Source: a bacterium
GTDB lineage: Bacteria > Planctomycetota > Planctomycetia > Planctomycetales > Planctomycetaceae
Assembly (NCBI GenBank): GCA_016124895.1
Contig: WGMU01000175.1
Coordinates: forward strand, 1-35,496
Direction: 5' to 3'
DNA length: 35,496 nt
Made by a program: the position numbers and the translations under genes. This document shows positions 26,066-33,949 of this stretch, one piece after another (within the stretch, counting starts at the first letter, position 1; the number at the start of each line of letters is the position of its first letter). The notes under the pieces are model-generated. The model did not search any database. It was given only the letters and a program-made list of their open reading frames with translations, and was not told the origin of the DNA.

Positions 26066-26213
26066 GATTGAGTCTCCTGGCTGAAACACACGGCTTCACT
26101 CCGAATCCGCTGGAAGCCCGACAGTTGTCGAGCGCTGATGACAGCCGCTCAAAGCAAGACATGTACCAAACGGATGCCGAAGACGTTGAGCAGCGTTCGC
26201 GGTCATCAATCGC

Positions 26214-26240
26214 TGGAGTCACGATTGGCGTGTGACTCCA
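26214..26240 (-). terminator. Hairpin after the Lon-like gene
   Basis: TGGAGTCAC and GTGACTCCA form a perfect 9-bp stem with a 9-base loop, 36 bases after the lon stop on the minus strand. No T-run follows. It probably ends or protects the hsp20-lon transcript, making the ferritin-like gene a separate or weakly linked unit. Confidence 0.55.
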
Positions 26241-26275
26241 CTGGGCGCGCTACTGTGCTGCCTCGCACTTTCCTC

Positions 26276-28780
26276 TCACTGCTCCGAGAACTCGCCTGGC
26301 ATCGGAGGGCGCGGATCTTCAGGCAGCGTCGGCATGTCCGGCGTCCAGATGAGCGGCATGGTCTGCAGCGGCTGCTCTTTGAGGATGTCGATCATCACGG
26401 CCAGTCGGTCGGCGACGGCGTAATGAAACGTGTCCGACGTTTCGGTATCACCGGCCGGGACGCCCGTCAGCAGTTCAATCGCATCGTCGATATCGGAAAT
26501 CGCCCACAGGTGAAACTGCTCGTCCGCGATCGCCTGCAGCACGTCGGGTCGCAGCACGAGATTCCGGACGTTCGACTTCGGCAGGCAGACACCCTGAGTC
26601 CCGGTCAGGCCGGTTTCGCGACAGGCGTCGAAGAATCCCTCAACCTTTTCATTCACTCCGCCGATTGCCTGAATCGCTCCCCACTGGTCGATCGAACCAG
26701 TGATGGCGATGTCCTGCCGCAGCGGAATTTCTGCAAGGGCGCTCAGCAGGGCGAGCAGTTCCGCGGCGGAAGCGCTGTCACCATCAATGCCGCCGTAGCT
26801 TTGTTCCATCGCGAGGCTCGCCGACAGCGCGAGCGGGTGATTCTGCGCATAACGGTTGCGGAGATAGCCTTCGAGGATCAGCACACCTTTATCGAACGTC
26901 TGCCCGCTGAGGTGACTCTCGCGTTCGATGTTCACGATTCCGGCCGCGCCGATCCCGACACTCGCCGTGATCCGCGTCGGGCGTCCGAATGCGTAGTCGC
27001 CGAGATCCGCGACAGCCAGACCGTTGATCTGACCGACGCTGCGATCGCGCAGGTTGAACAGCAGAGTGCCGTCGACGATCAGTTCACGAATCTTCTCGGC
27101 CACTCGATTGGAGCGGAAGACGCGACGCTCTTCGGCCGTGCGAACGTGCTCTGCAGTCACCGCATCCACTCCGGCACGCCGCGCGTGAAAGTCGGCCTCG
27201 CGGATGATATCCGCCACCCAGGTGAATTCGGTCGAGACCTTGCCACGATGTTCGGCCAGCCGCGCACCGGAGCGGACGAGTTCGACAACCGCGTCACTGG
27301 TGAACGGCAGCGTGTTCTCCTTCTCACACAGCCGCCGCACAAACTGGCCGTACAGAACGCAGGCGTCTTTTCCCCCCAGCGTTTCGGAATCGAAGTCCGC
27401 TTTGACGCGAAAGACGCGTGAAAAGTCTTCGTCGTACAGACACAGCAGGTGATAGATCAGCGGCGGACCCGCAGCGACCAGCCGCACTTCGACGGGAATC
27501 GGCTCGGGCTGCATCGCCGTGACGGAGAACATCGAAAACGGATCGTACACCTCGATCTGAATCTCACCGCTCTTGAGCGTTCTCTTCAGCTCCTTCCAGA
27601 CGAACGGTTCGCGCAGTGCTTCAAGCAGATCGAAGACCAGAAAGCCTCCATTGGCTTTCAGCAGACTGCCCGATTTGATCCTCGTGAAGTTGGTCATCAC
27701 CCGGCCGTGCTTATCCACGACCCGTTCAATCGTTCCGAACAGGTTGCGATAGTTCGGCGCGTTTTCGATCACAACGGGCGGATGGCTGCACTCGCTGTTA
27801 TCGACCAGCACGTTGACCTGGTAGTCGAGAAATCGCTCCTGCAGTTCTGGATCAAGCGGGCTGAGCGGGATGCCGCTTTCTCCGGCGATCAGTTCGCTGC
27901 GGAACCGGTCGAGATGGCTGATAATGTGCTGCCGCAGACCGTCGAGCCAGTTGCGGACTTTTTCAGCCGGAAAACGTTCGGCCAGTTCGTCGATCCACGG
28001 CTTGACAAGTCGCTCGGCGAATTCGCGCGCGATGGAGCGGATATCCGAATTGATATCGAGCATCATCTGCCGCTGCTGTTCGACGGTCTCACTGGCCTTC
28101 TGCATTAGTTCGTCGCGGTGACTTTCGATTTCCTCCATGCGTTCGGCCGGCAGCGCATCGATTTCTTCGGGCGTCATCGGCTCGCCGTCTGGACGACGCG
28201 GCAGATAGACGATGTTCCCGTCGGGCATTTGCCGCGACGTCATGCCGTGATCGCGTGCGAACGCTTCCAGATCCTTACCGATGGCCTCGCCACGTTTGCG
28301 GTACTCCGTGCGCAGCCGCTCCTTTTCGCGGCTGAAGTCCTCTTCTCGAAAGGCACGCGGTATGGCTTCGACCAGTTTGTGAACGAGTTCCTGAATGGCG
28401 TCACGGAATTCAACGCCGTGTCCGGCAGGGAATTCGATCGCCAGTGGCCGGTCGGCTTCCGCGAAGTTATTGACGTAAACCCAGTCGGACGGAACCCGCT
28501 TCCCGTCGACACGCTGCTGCAGCGCTTCGCGGAGCAGATTCAGACGCCCCGTACCTTCAAGACCGGCCGCGTAAATGTGGTAATTGCGATGCGCAATACC
28601 GGCTCCCAGATCCAGCGCTTCAAGCGCGCGAGGATGCGCGAACAGACCATCAAGCGGCTGCAGTTCGGACGTGTCTACAAAGCCGAGTTCTTCCACTGGA
28701 AAGTCAAGCTGAAGGTCTGCGGCCGACAGCCGGCAACGGAGTTCAGCGGCGGACTTCGGTAATTCAAGCGGGTCGGTCAT
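26276..28780 (-). CDS. Lon-type ATP-dependent protease (AAA_32/LonB-like group)
   Basis: The 834-residue protein has an N-terminal AAA_32-type domain and a C-terminal Lon protease domain. The protease part has the Ser-Lys dyad: YGGIDGDSASAAELL (Ser about 669) and GGVNEKVEGFF (Lys about 712), 43 apart as in E. coli Lon. The N-terminal loop AAGLEGTGRLNLL has Arg in place of the Walker A Lys, which is usual for this group. The middle has a long helical insert and then the second ATPase-type part with LFGTIERVVDKHGRVMTNF and GGFLVFDLLEAL. The start ATG 28780 overlaps the hsp20 stop by one base (TGATG), so translation is coupled. It degrades damaged proteins, presumably in the cytosol. Confidence 0.9.
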   Translation of the reverse strand: MTDPLELPKSAAELRCRLSAADLQLDFPVEELGFVDTSELQPLDGLFAHPRALEALDLGAGIAHRNYHIYAAGLEGTGRLNLLREALQQRVDGKRVPSDWVYVNNFAEADRPLAIEFPAGHGVEFRDAIQELVHKLVEAIPRAFREEDFSREKERLRTEYRKRGEAIGKDLEAFARDHGMTSRQMPDGNIVYLPRRPDGEPMTPEEIDALPAERMEEIESHRDELMQKASETVEQQRQMMLDINSDIRSIAREFAERLVKPWIDELAERFPAEKVRNWLDGLRQHIISHLDRFRSELIAGESGIPLSPLDPELQERFLDYQVNVLVDNSECSHPPVVIENAPNYRNLFGTIERVVDKHGRVMTNFTRIKSGSLLKANGGFLVFDLLEALREPFVWKELKRTLKSGEIQIEVYDPFSMFSVTAMQPEPIPVEVRLVAAGPPLIYHLLCLYDEDFSRVFRVKADFDSETLGGKDACVLYGQFVRRLCEKENTLPFTSDAVVELVRSGARLAEHRGKVSTEFTWVADIIREADFHARRAGVDAVTAEHVRTAEERRVFRSNRVAEKIRELIVDGTLLFNLRDRSVGQINGLAVADLGDYAFGRPTRITASVGIGAAGIVNIERESHLSGQTFDKGVLILEGYLRNRYAQNHPLALSASLAMEQSYGGIDGDSASAAELLALLSALAEIPLRQDIAITGSIDQWGAIQAIGGVNEKVEGFFDACRETGLTGTQGVCLPKSNVRNLVLRPDVLQAIADEQFHLWAISDIDDAIELLTGVPAGDTETSDTFHYAVADRLAVMIDILKEQPLQTMPLIWTPDMPTLPEDPRPPMPGEFSEQ

Positions 28781-29214
28781 CAGTCGTCCTGCCTGCACTG
28801 CTTGGGAAGTCGAATGCGGAAGACCCCCTGTTCGTGCGAAATCTGAATCCGGTCGCGATCGACTGGCTGGCTGAGAGTCAGTTTCCGACAGAAGGCACCG
28901 TGCCGACGCTCAATCCGCACGGCGCCGTGCGGCGTTTCGTCGCGTCGCGTATCGCTGCGTGAACCGCAGATCGTGACAGATTCGGCATCAACGCGGACCT
29001 GCAGATCGTTCACCGCGACACCTGGCAGATCGGCCTCGACGAGAAACGCGTCCGGAGTCTCGTAAACATCGAGTTGCGGCAGCCAGCCCGCCGCTTTCTC
29101 AAGCCAGGGAGCGCCCAGCAGCGCGTCAAACGTGCGGTCAATGTGCTCATCCAACTGGCTCAGCGGCGCGTGTCCAAGTGGCAGGCGAATTGGTTCCCAG
29201 CGAGGCGAACTCAT
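28780..29214 (-). CDS. Hsp20/alpha-crystallin small heat-shock protein
   Basis: The 144-residue protein has the alpha-crystallin domain from about residue 45 to 140: LPQLDVYETPDAFLVEADLPGV, then LQVRVDAESVTICGSR and RRHGAFCRKLTLSQPVDRD. It ends with GVFRIRLPKQ, where the family usually has GVLxIxLPK. It is an ATP-independent holdase. It overlaps the downstream lon gene by one base. A cysteine in the domain (FCRKL) is unusual but not damaging. The nearest upstream gene is divergent, so the promoter is in 29215-29575. Confidence 0.93.
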   Translation of the reverse strand: MSSPRWEPIRLPLGHAPLSQLDEHIDRTFDALLGAPWLEKAAGWLPQLDVYETPDAFLVEADLPGVAVNDLQVRVDAESVTICGSRSDTRRDETPHGAVRIERRHGAFCRKLTLSQPVDRDRIQISHEQGVFRIRLPKQCRQDD

Positions 29215-29575
29215 GTCGCATTCCTCTCACGACGGACGGTCAGTGACGATTCTGTCGGTGACGGCCAGGTGACCCGAACAACCATGATGCTCTTCTCGAT
29301 GTTTTTGAACCAGATCGCTGGGCCACAATTCGCTTTTCGCTGGAACAGCAAACAGCGGGCCATCGACAGGCATCAGGGCTCGTCGTGTAAACCTGGCAGT
29401 TTCGCCCTGTTGCAGACATACGATACCTGGCACCCTTTCGGTGCGTGACCGTTGCCGTTAGAAAATCTCGCTTCGCAAGACCGCGGAAATTGGTCGGTGG
29501 AACGTGTCGCGACGGCACGTTCTGGTGCTTCATGGATTCGCACGGCAACGATGCACGACCTGCAGGGAACAAGGT
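29215..29575. promoter_or_regulatory. Divergent intergenic region between hsp20 and the double receiver gene
   Basis: The gap of 361 bases must hold two promoters. GAACGTG/CACGTTC (29500-29522, 9-base loop) is a perfect 7-bp hairpin 53 bases before the start at 29576. GCACC/GGTGC (29430-29444) is a smaller one. Neither a CIRCE element nor a clear -10/-35 pair was recognised. No gene is visible. Confidence 0.35.
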
Positions 29576-30313
29576 ATGACTTCCGTAACTCGCCGGATTC
29601 TGATTGTTGATGATGAGCCGGATATTCGAGACAGCGTGGCCGACATACTCGCGGATTTCGGATACGAGGTAGAGACGGCCGCAGATGGCCGCGCCGCACT
29701 GGAAAGAATTAAACACCAGTCGTTCGATGTCGCGTTGCTCGATTTCAAGATGCCCGGCATGGATGGGCTGACGCTGTATCGAGAGATGCGTCGGTTATGT
29801 CCGGAGACTTCAGCCATTCTGGTCAGTGCTTACACGGGCGACGGCATTGCGGACGAGGCACTTTCGATCGGCGTACGGCGGGTGATCGCGAAGCCGGTCG
29901 ACATGAGCGAAGTGCTGGCAGAAGTCGACCGGCAACTGGAGCGACCGCTGGCACTGGTTGTCGACGACGATCGGGATTTCTGCGAGGCATTGCGCGACGT
30001 GCTCGACGACTGGGGCTACCGAGTCAGCCTGGCGGGCGATGAGGCTTCTGCTGCCCGGTTACTGCAGTCCCGCCGCCCTCGAGTCGTCGTGCTCGATATC
30101 GTGCTGGGAGCCCAGAGCGACCCGGCACGCGTGCTGCAGTCAATCCGCGAGTCCAGCCCGAACGCCGAGGTCGTTCTTGTCACTGGCCATCGGGCGGAAA
30201 CGCAGCCACTGATCAGCGTCCTGATCGAGAGTGGGGCCGCTGCAGTCTGCTTCAAGCCGCTTGACATTCAGAGTCTGCTGGACATCCTGCCCGAGCCTGT
30301 CAGTGAAGCGTAA
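29576..30313 (+). CDS. Tandem receiver-domain (REC-REC) response regulator
   Basis: The 245-residue protein has two CheY-like receiver domains and nothing else. The first (residues 5-122) has the acidic pair VDDEPD, phosphorylation Asp56 in LLDFKMPGMDGL and Lys106 in VIAKPVD. The second (residues 124-240) has VVDDDRDF, Asp174 in VVLDIVLGA and Lys in CFKPLDI. No output domain is present, so it acts through a partner, such as a phosphorelay or another kinase. The ATG at 29576 has AGGGAA upstream; the frame is open further up but has no domain there. No kinase is adjacent; the kinase at 6871 lacks a receiver and could be a partner, which is speculation. Confidence 0.9.
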   Translation: MTSVTRRILIVDDEPDIRDSVADILADFGYEVETAADGRAALERIKHQSFDVALLDFKMPGMDGLTLYREMRRLCPETSAILVSAYTGDGIADEALSIGVRRVIAKPVDMSEVLAEVDRQLERPLALVVDDDRDFCEALRDVLDDWGYRVSLAGDEASAARLLQSRRPRVVVLDIVLGAQSDPARVLQSIRESSPNAEVVLVTGHRAETQPLISVLIESGAAAVCFKPLDIQSLLDILPEPVSEA

Positions 30314-30690
30314 GGTGACTTCAGCAACCCGGACGAACAACGCGACTGGTCTGGCTGGTCGTCGAGGCACTTCAGTCGGCAACCTGTGTCAGACTGACGT
30401 TTGTCACGATTTCCGCAGCGATCCTCACTGTGTGTCCAGGATCTGTCAGGAATCTCTTCAAAGTCGGTTGCACGTGATTTGGTTTGCCGGACAGAATGCC
30501 AGTCCCACCGAGACTGTGCCGCCGAAGCAAACCGCGCTTCCGTTTCTGGACGTGTCTCACGGTTTTACCTGCCGTTGAACCACTGTTTTCCGTCGAATCA
30601 CTGTTGCCCGTCACAATCAGAAGTTCATCTGTGCTCTGGCTGTGACTCTCATCTTCAGTGATTTCCGGATTTCACAAGTCAGGCTGTGCC
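30314..30690. other. Gap without a convincing gene
   Basis: No frame here has family resemblance. The nearest inverted repeat is CAGTC/GACTG around 30500-30516, with a 7-base loop, which is too short to matter. The stretch should hold the end of the receiver-protein transcript and the promoter of the PIN/TRAM gene. Confidence 0.35.
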
Positions 30691-31761
30691 ATGCTGCTGC
30701 TCATCATTCGGATCATTTACGCAGTGGTTTCTGCCGGGGCAATTGCTGCCTTCGTCAGGAACACAGACAGCGCTCCACCAATCGTGAATCAGCATCCGCT
30801 GATGTCGTTTTTCGGACTGCTGATCCTCAGCCAGTCGCTGACAGTGCTCGATCTGTTGATCTACCGGAAACGGATCGAGCTGGTCTCAGCCATCTATTTC
30901 GGCCTGCTGATCGGTGTACTGTTGAGCTTCCTTCTAACGCTGGCTCTGGAGCCGATTCTGGACGCAATCGGAGGGAGGGACGCTCTGGGATGGCGATTCG
31001 CAATCTCGTCCCTGTCAACGGCCGGTTTGTCCTACCTCAGCATTTCACTGTTGATTCAGACGAAGGATGACTTCCGCTTCGTCATACCGTTCGTCGAGTT
31101 TTCCCGCGAACTGAAGGGTGGCCGACCGCTGATTCTCGACAGCAGTGCCTTGATCGACGGCCGGATTGCTGAAGTTGTCGAGACGAAAGTCATCGATGCC
31201 GAAATCATCGTTCCAGGCTTTGTTCTGCGCGAAGTGCAGGAAATTGCGGACAGCAGTGACAAGGGTCGCCGCACACGCGGACGACGCGGTCTCGACGTTC
31301 TGGGCAAGCTCCAGTCAATCCCGCATGTCGACGTTGAGGTGGAAGAGTTCGACCAGCGGGACGGAACAAAGTCGCCGGTCGACGAGCAGCTCATCAAGCT
31401 GGCGAAGGATCGCGGCGGACGCATCATCACGAACGATTTCAATCTGAATAAAGTCGCCAGCGTCCAGGGCGTTGACGTGATCAACCTCAACGATGTGGCC
31501 TCAGCACTGCGACCGAGGTTTCTGCCAGGTGATCAGCTTCAACTGAAGATTCAACGAGAAGGCGAATCGCCAGGACAGGGCGTCGGATACCTCGATGACG
31601 GCACCATGGTTGTGTGTGAGCAGGCAGCGGCACTGATCGGTCAGGAAACCGAAGCCGTCGTGACCAGCGTCCTGCAGAGCAGCGCTGGCCGTATGATTTT
31701 CGCCCGGCCCAGCGGAGTTGAACCCGGTCCCGGCGACCAGCGGGCACACCGCAGCCGATAG
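30691..31761 (+). CDS. Membrane PIN/TRAM-domain protein (YacL-like)
   Basis: The 356-residue protein begins with four membrane helices in residues 1-125 (MLLLIIRIIYAVVSAGAI, then LMSFFGLLILSQSL, AIYFGLLIGVLLSFLLT and a last one near ISSLSTAGLSYLSI). A PIN nuclease domain follows: RPLILDSSALIDGRI with the first Asp, VPGFVLREVQEIAD, SPVDEQLIKLAKD and IITNDFNLNK. The C-terminal TRAM-type domain has RPRFLPGDQLQLKI and a GVGYLDDGTMVVCE part. This architecture is the YacL family, membrane proteins with a putative RNase domain facing the cytosol. The ATG at 30691 starts the first helix; a frame from 30658 would add 11 residues. It is not in an operon. Confidence 0.92.
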   Translation: MLLLIIRIIYAVVSAGAIAAFVRNTDSAPPIVNQHPLMSFFGLLILSQSLTVLDLLIYRKRIELVSAIYFGLLIGVLLSFLLTLALEPILDAIGGRDALGWRFAISSLSTAGLSYLSISLLIQTKDDFRFVIPFVEFSRELKGGRPLILDSSALIDGRIAEVVETKVIDAEIIVPGFVLREVQEIADSSDKGRRTRGRRGLDVLGKLQSIPHVDVEVEEFDQRDGTKSPVDEQLIKLAKDRGGRIITNDFNLNKVASVQGVDVINLNDVASALRPRFLPGDQLQLKIQREGESPGQGVGYLDDGTMVVCEQAAALIGQETEAVVTSVLQSSAGRMIFARPSGVEPGPGDQRAHRSR

Positions 31762-31790
31762 CACAACCAGACCGTCAGCAGCGGGGGGAC

Positions 31791-31803
31791 GGAGCTTTGC
31801 TCC
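31791..31803. terminator. Short hairpin after the PIN/TRAM gene
   Basis: GGAGC-TTT-GCTCC is a perfect 5-bp hairpin with a 3-base loop, 30 bases after the PIN/TRAM stop. No T-run follows. A terminator role is only likely from its position. The rest of 31762-32026 is without a recognised gene. Confidence 0.3.
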
Positions 31804-32026
31804 ACCATTTGTCACCTTTCCAGACACTTGCAGGTTCGGCGGAACTGCCATACCCAGGACGGCTGACTGGCTGTGGCGAACCCGTAAAACCAGGCCCGAA
31901 ACTCGTCTGGACCTGATTCCGACAAGTCGCGACGCTGCCCGTCCGTTGATGATCCCGCGTCTGTGACTGCCGCTGCATTTTCTGCCGGCAGGTTGCAACG
32001 TTGACCGCTCCGTATTCCTGCCAGCC

Positions 32027-33013
32027 ATGCCTACTGAAGATCGATACCTCGTCACCGGAGCCGGCGGCTTTATTGGCAGCCATCTGGTCGAAGCCCTGCT
32101 CCACCGCGGCCACCGCGTGCGGGCCTTTGTGCGGTATACCTCGAACGCAAACAAGGGCTGGCTCAACGACATTTCCCCGGACCTGAAAGGGCGGCTGGAG
32201 TTCTTTCACGGCGACATCGCCGACGGCCGGGCGGTCATGGAAGCGGCCCGCGACTGCTCGCGAATCTTCCATCTGGCCGCTCTGATCGGAATTCCGTACT
32301 CGTACATCGCTCCGCAAAGCTACGTCACGGTCAACGTTCAGGGCACGCTGAATGTGCTCGAAGCGGCTCGCACGCACCAGCTCGAACGCTGCATCGTAAC
32401 GTCGACCAGCGAGGTCTACGGGACGGCTCTGTACACGCCGATCGACGAGAAGCACCCACTGCAGGGCCAGTCACCGTACTCGGCCACGAAGATCGGGGCG
32501 GACCATATCGCGCTGAGCTATCACAAGGCATTCGACCTGCCAGTGACAGTCGTCCGCCCGTTTAACACGTTCGGGCCGCGACAGAGCACTCGGGCGATCA
32601 TTCCGACGATTATTACGCAGGCGCTGCAGCGGGATGTGATCGAAGTCGGCAGCCGCATTCCGATCCGCGATATGGTTTTTGTCGAGGACACGGCGAACGG
32701 CTTCATCGCCTGTGGCGACTCGGAAGCCTGCATCGGCGAGGTGACGAACCTCGCAACCAACATCGGCGTGTCGATCGGTGACCTGATCGACCGGATTCAG
32801 CAACTCGCCGGAACCAGCCTGCCGGTCACGGAACGCGACGAGCGGAAGCGGCCGGAAAAAAGCGAGGTATTCACGCTGCTGGGATCGGCGGAACTTGCTA
32901 AACAACGCTGTGGCTGGACGCCGCAGATGACGCTCAATCAAGGACTGCAGCGCACCATCGAGTGGTTTCGTACTTCCCAGTTCAGGGACGACGTGGGGGA
33001 ATATCGAGTATGA
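32027..33013 (+). CDS. SDR-family nucleotide-sugar 4,6-dehydratase, LegB-like
   Basis: The 328-residue protein is an extended SDR enzyme that makes a 4-keto-6-deoxy sugar nucleotide. The NAD-binding TGAGGFIG is at residues 10-17, STSEVYG holds the Ser-Thr part and PYSATKIGAD is the YxxxK motif. It recalls LegB (GDP-GlcNAc 4,6-dehydratase of the legionaminic-acid pathway) in its ADLVLL-free, HPLQGQSPYS and RPFNTFGPRQSTRAIIP stretches and in the RIPIRDMVFVEDTANGF step. That substrate is an inference; a UDP- or TDP-sugar is possible. It overlaps the next gene by 4 bases (ATGA), so the two are translated together. Confidence 0.85.
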   Translation: MPTEDRYLVTGAGGFIGSHLVEALLHRGHRVRAFVRYTSNANKGWLNDISPDLKGRLEFFHGDIADGRAVMEAARDCSRIFHLAALIGIPYSYIAPQSYVTVNVQGTLNVLEAARTHQLERCIVTSTSEVYGTALYTPIDEKHPLQGQSPYSATKIGADHIALSYHKAFDLPVTVVRPFNTFGPRQSTRAIIPTIITQALQRDVIEVGSRIPIRDMVFVEDTANGFIACGDSEACIGEVTNLATNIGVSIGDLIDRIQQLAGTSLPVTERDERKRPEKSEVFTLLGSAELAKQRCGWTPQMTLNQGLQRTIEWFRTSQFRDDVGEYRV

Positions 33014-33729
33014 GAGCTGTGATTCTGGCAGGAGGCCGCGGAACCCGACTGGCTCCGTACACAACCGTCATCCCGAAACCACTGCTGCCGATCGGCGATC
33101 GCCCGATCCTCGATCTCGTGCTGCACCAGCTTGCCGACGACGGCTTTACCCGCGTGACCCTGACGCTCGGCTACATGGCCGATTACTTCAAGGTCTTTCT
33201 CGCTCAGCGCCCGGAACTGCACGAGCGGCTGGAGATCGACTTTATTGAAGAGACGCAGCCGACGGGCACGGCCGGGTCGCTCGCGATGGTACCCGATCTC
33301 GATGAGCCGTTTCTGGCAATGAACGGTGACATCCTCACTGACCTGAGTTACGCCGAGTTGTTTCGCTTCCACTGCGAACAGGACGCGGCACTGACCATTG
33401 CCGCTCACCAGAAGCAGGTAAAGATCGATCTCGGCGTTCTGGAAATCGCCGCCGACGGCCGATTGACGGACTACATCGAGAAGCCGACCAAAAGTTACTC
33501 GGTCAGCATGGGCATCTACGTGTACCGGCCCGACGTGCTGATGATGATCCCGAAAGGCGAGTACCTCGACTTCCCGTCGCTGGCGCTGAACCTCAAAGAT
33601 GCCGGCCGCAAAGTGCTTGCCTGGAAGACGGACGCCACCTGGCTCGACCTCGGCCGCCCGGAAGACCTGCAGGAAGCGACCGAACTGTTCGTCGCCCGCG
33701 AGTCACAGTTCACTCTTCGCGCCGCGTGA
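33010..33729 (+). CDS. Sugar-phosphate nucleotidyltransferase
   Basis: The 239-residue protein is a GT-A-fold nucleotidyltransferase. It has MRAVILAGGRGTRLAP and PKPLLPIGDRPIL at the start, the sugar-binding EETQPTGTAGSLAMV, NGDILTDLSYAEL with the metal Asp and IEKPTKSYSVSMGIYV, a typical IEKP-type signature. The start ATG 33010 overlaps the stop of the LegB-like gene. In some legionaminic-acid clusters a GTP-linked nucleotidyltransferase (PtmE) makes the GDP-sugar used by LegB, and this pair fits that pattern, but UDP- or CDP-type activation cannot be excluded by eye. Confidence 0.9.
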   Translation: MRAVILAGGRGTRLAPYTTVIPKPLLPIGDRPILDLVLHQLADDGFTRVTLTLGYMADYFKVFLAQRPELHERLEIDFIEETQPTGTAGSLAMVPDLDEPFLAMNGDILTDLSYAELFRFHCEQDAALTIAAHQKQVKIDLGVLEIAADGRLTDYIEKPTKSYSVSMGIYVYRPDVLMMIPKGEYLDFPSLALNLKDAGRKVLAWKTDATWLDLGRPEDLQEATELFVARESQFTLRAA

Positions 33730-33746
33730 GCAGTCTGGTTGTTCAG

Positions 33747-33903
33747 AAAATGTAGCCATCTGGCACCGTCGAGATGAGCTGATTCCAGAACGGACGGATT
33801 TTTCAGGGAGCGCACACAATGCCGAAGACCGCTCCCGTCGCGAAATCTTAAGAAAAACGTTTCGTGACGGCGGCTCATCTCGACGGAGCGAGATGGCTAT
33901 TTT
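33747..33903. repeat. REPIN-like element: inverted doublet of the hairpin repeat with inner hairpins
   Basis: Copies 3 (33747-33780, minus orientation) and 2 (33866-33903, plus orientation) of the hairpin repeat face each other across about 85 bases. Between them are two further hairpins: GGGAGCG/CGCTCCC (33806-33836, perfect 7-bp stem) and GTCGCGAAA/TTTCGTGAC (33837-33868, 8 of 9 paired plus one G-T). The whole 157-base stretch can fold into one large structure. It sits between the nucleotidyltransferase stop (33729) and the last SDR gene (33950). Such a layout is the pattern of REPIN elements, mobile non-autonomous hairpin doublets. Confidence 0.6.
33866..33903 (+). repeat. Dispersed hairpin repeat, copy 2
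   Basis: GACGGCGGCTCATCTCGACG followed by GAGCGAGATGGCTATTTT. The 7-bp stem CATCTCG/CGAGATG with a 6-base loop is conserved with the copy at 23255-23293, from which it differs at about three positions. Both copies are in the same orientation relative to the gene downstream (here the SDR gene at 33950, 46 bases on). Confidence 0.7.
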
Positions 33904-33949
33904 GCGCCGCTCGTTGATTCTGCCTACTGAGACAACCAGAGCCTGCTCG

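Noticed and set aside
26138-27421. Plus-strand open frame of 427 codons opposite the Lon-type protease
   Set aside because: Antisense shadow; the minus-strand protein has the Ser-Lys dyad and clear family features.
29428-29445. TGGCACCCTTTCGGTGC as a sigma-54 promoter
   Set aside because: The -24 part fits TGGCAC but the -12 element should be GC ten bases after GG and reads GT, and the stretch is better explained as a small hairpin.
33599-33949. N-terminal extension of the last SDR protein by 117 residues
   Set aside because: It overlaps the nucleotidyltransferase gene and then translates the REPIN-like repeat; the Rossmann motif starts at ATG 33950.
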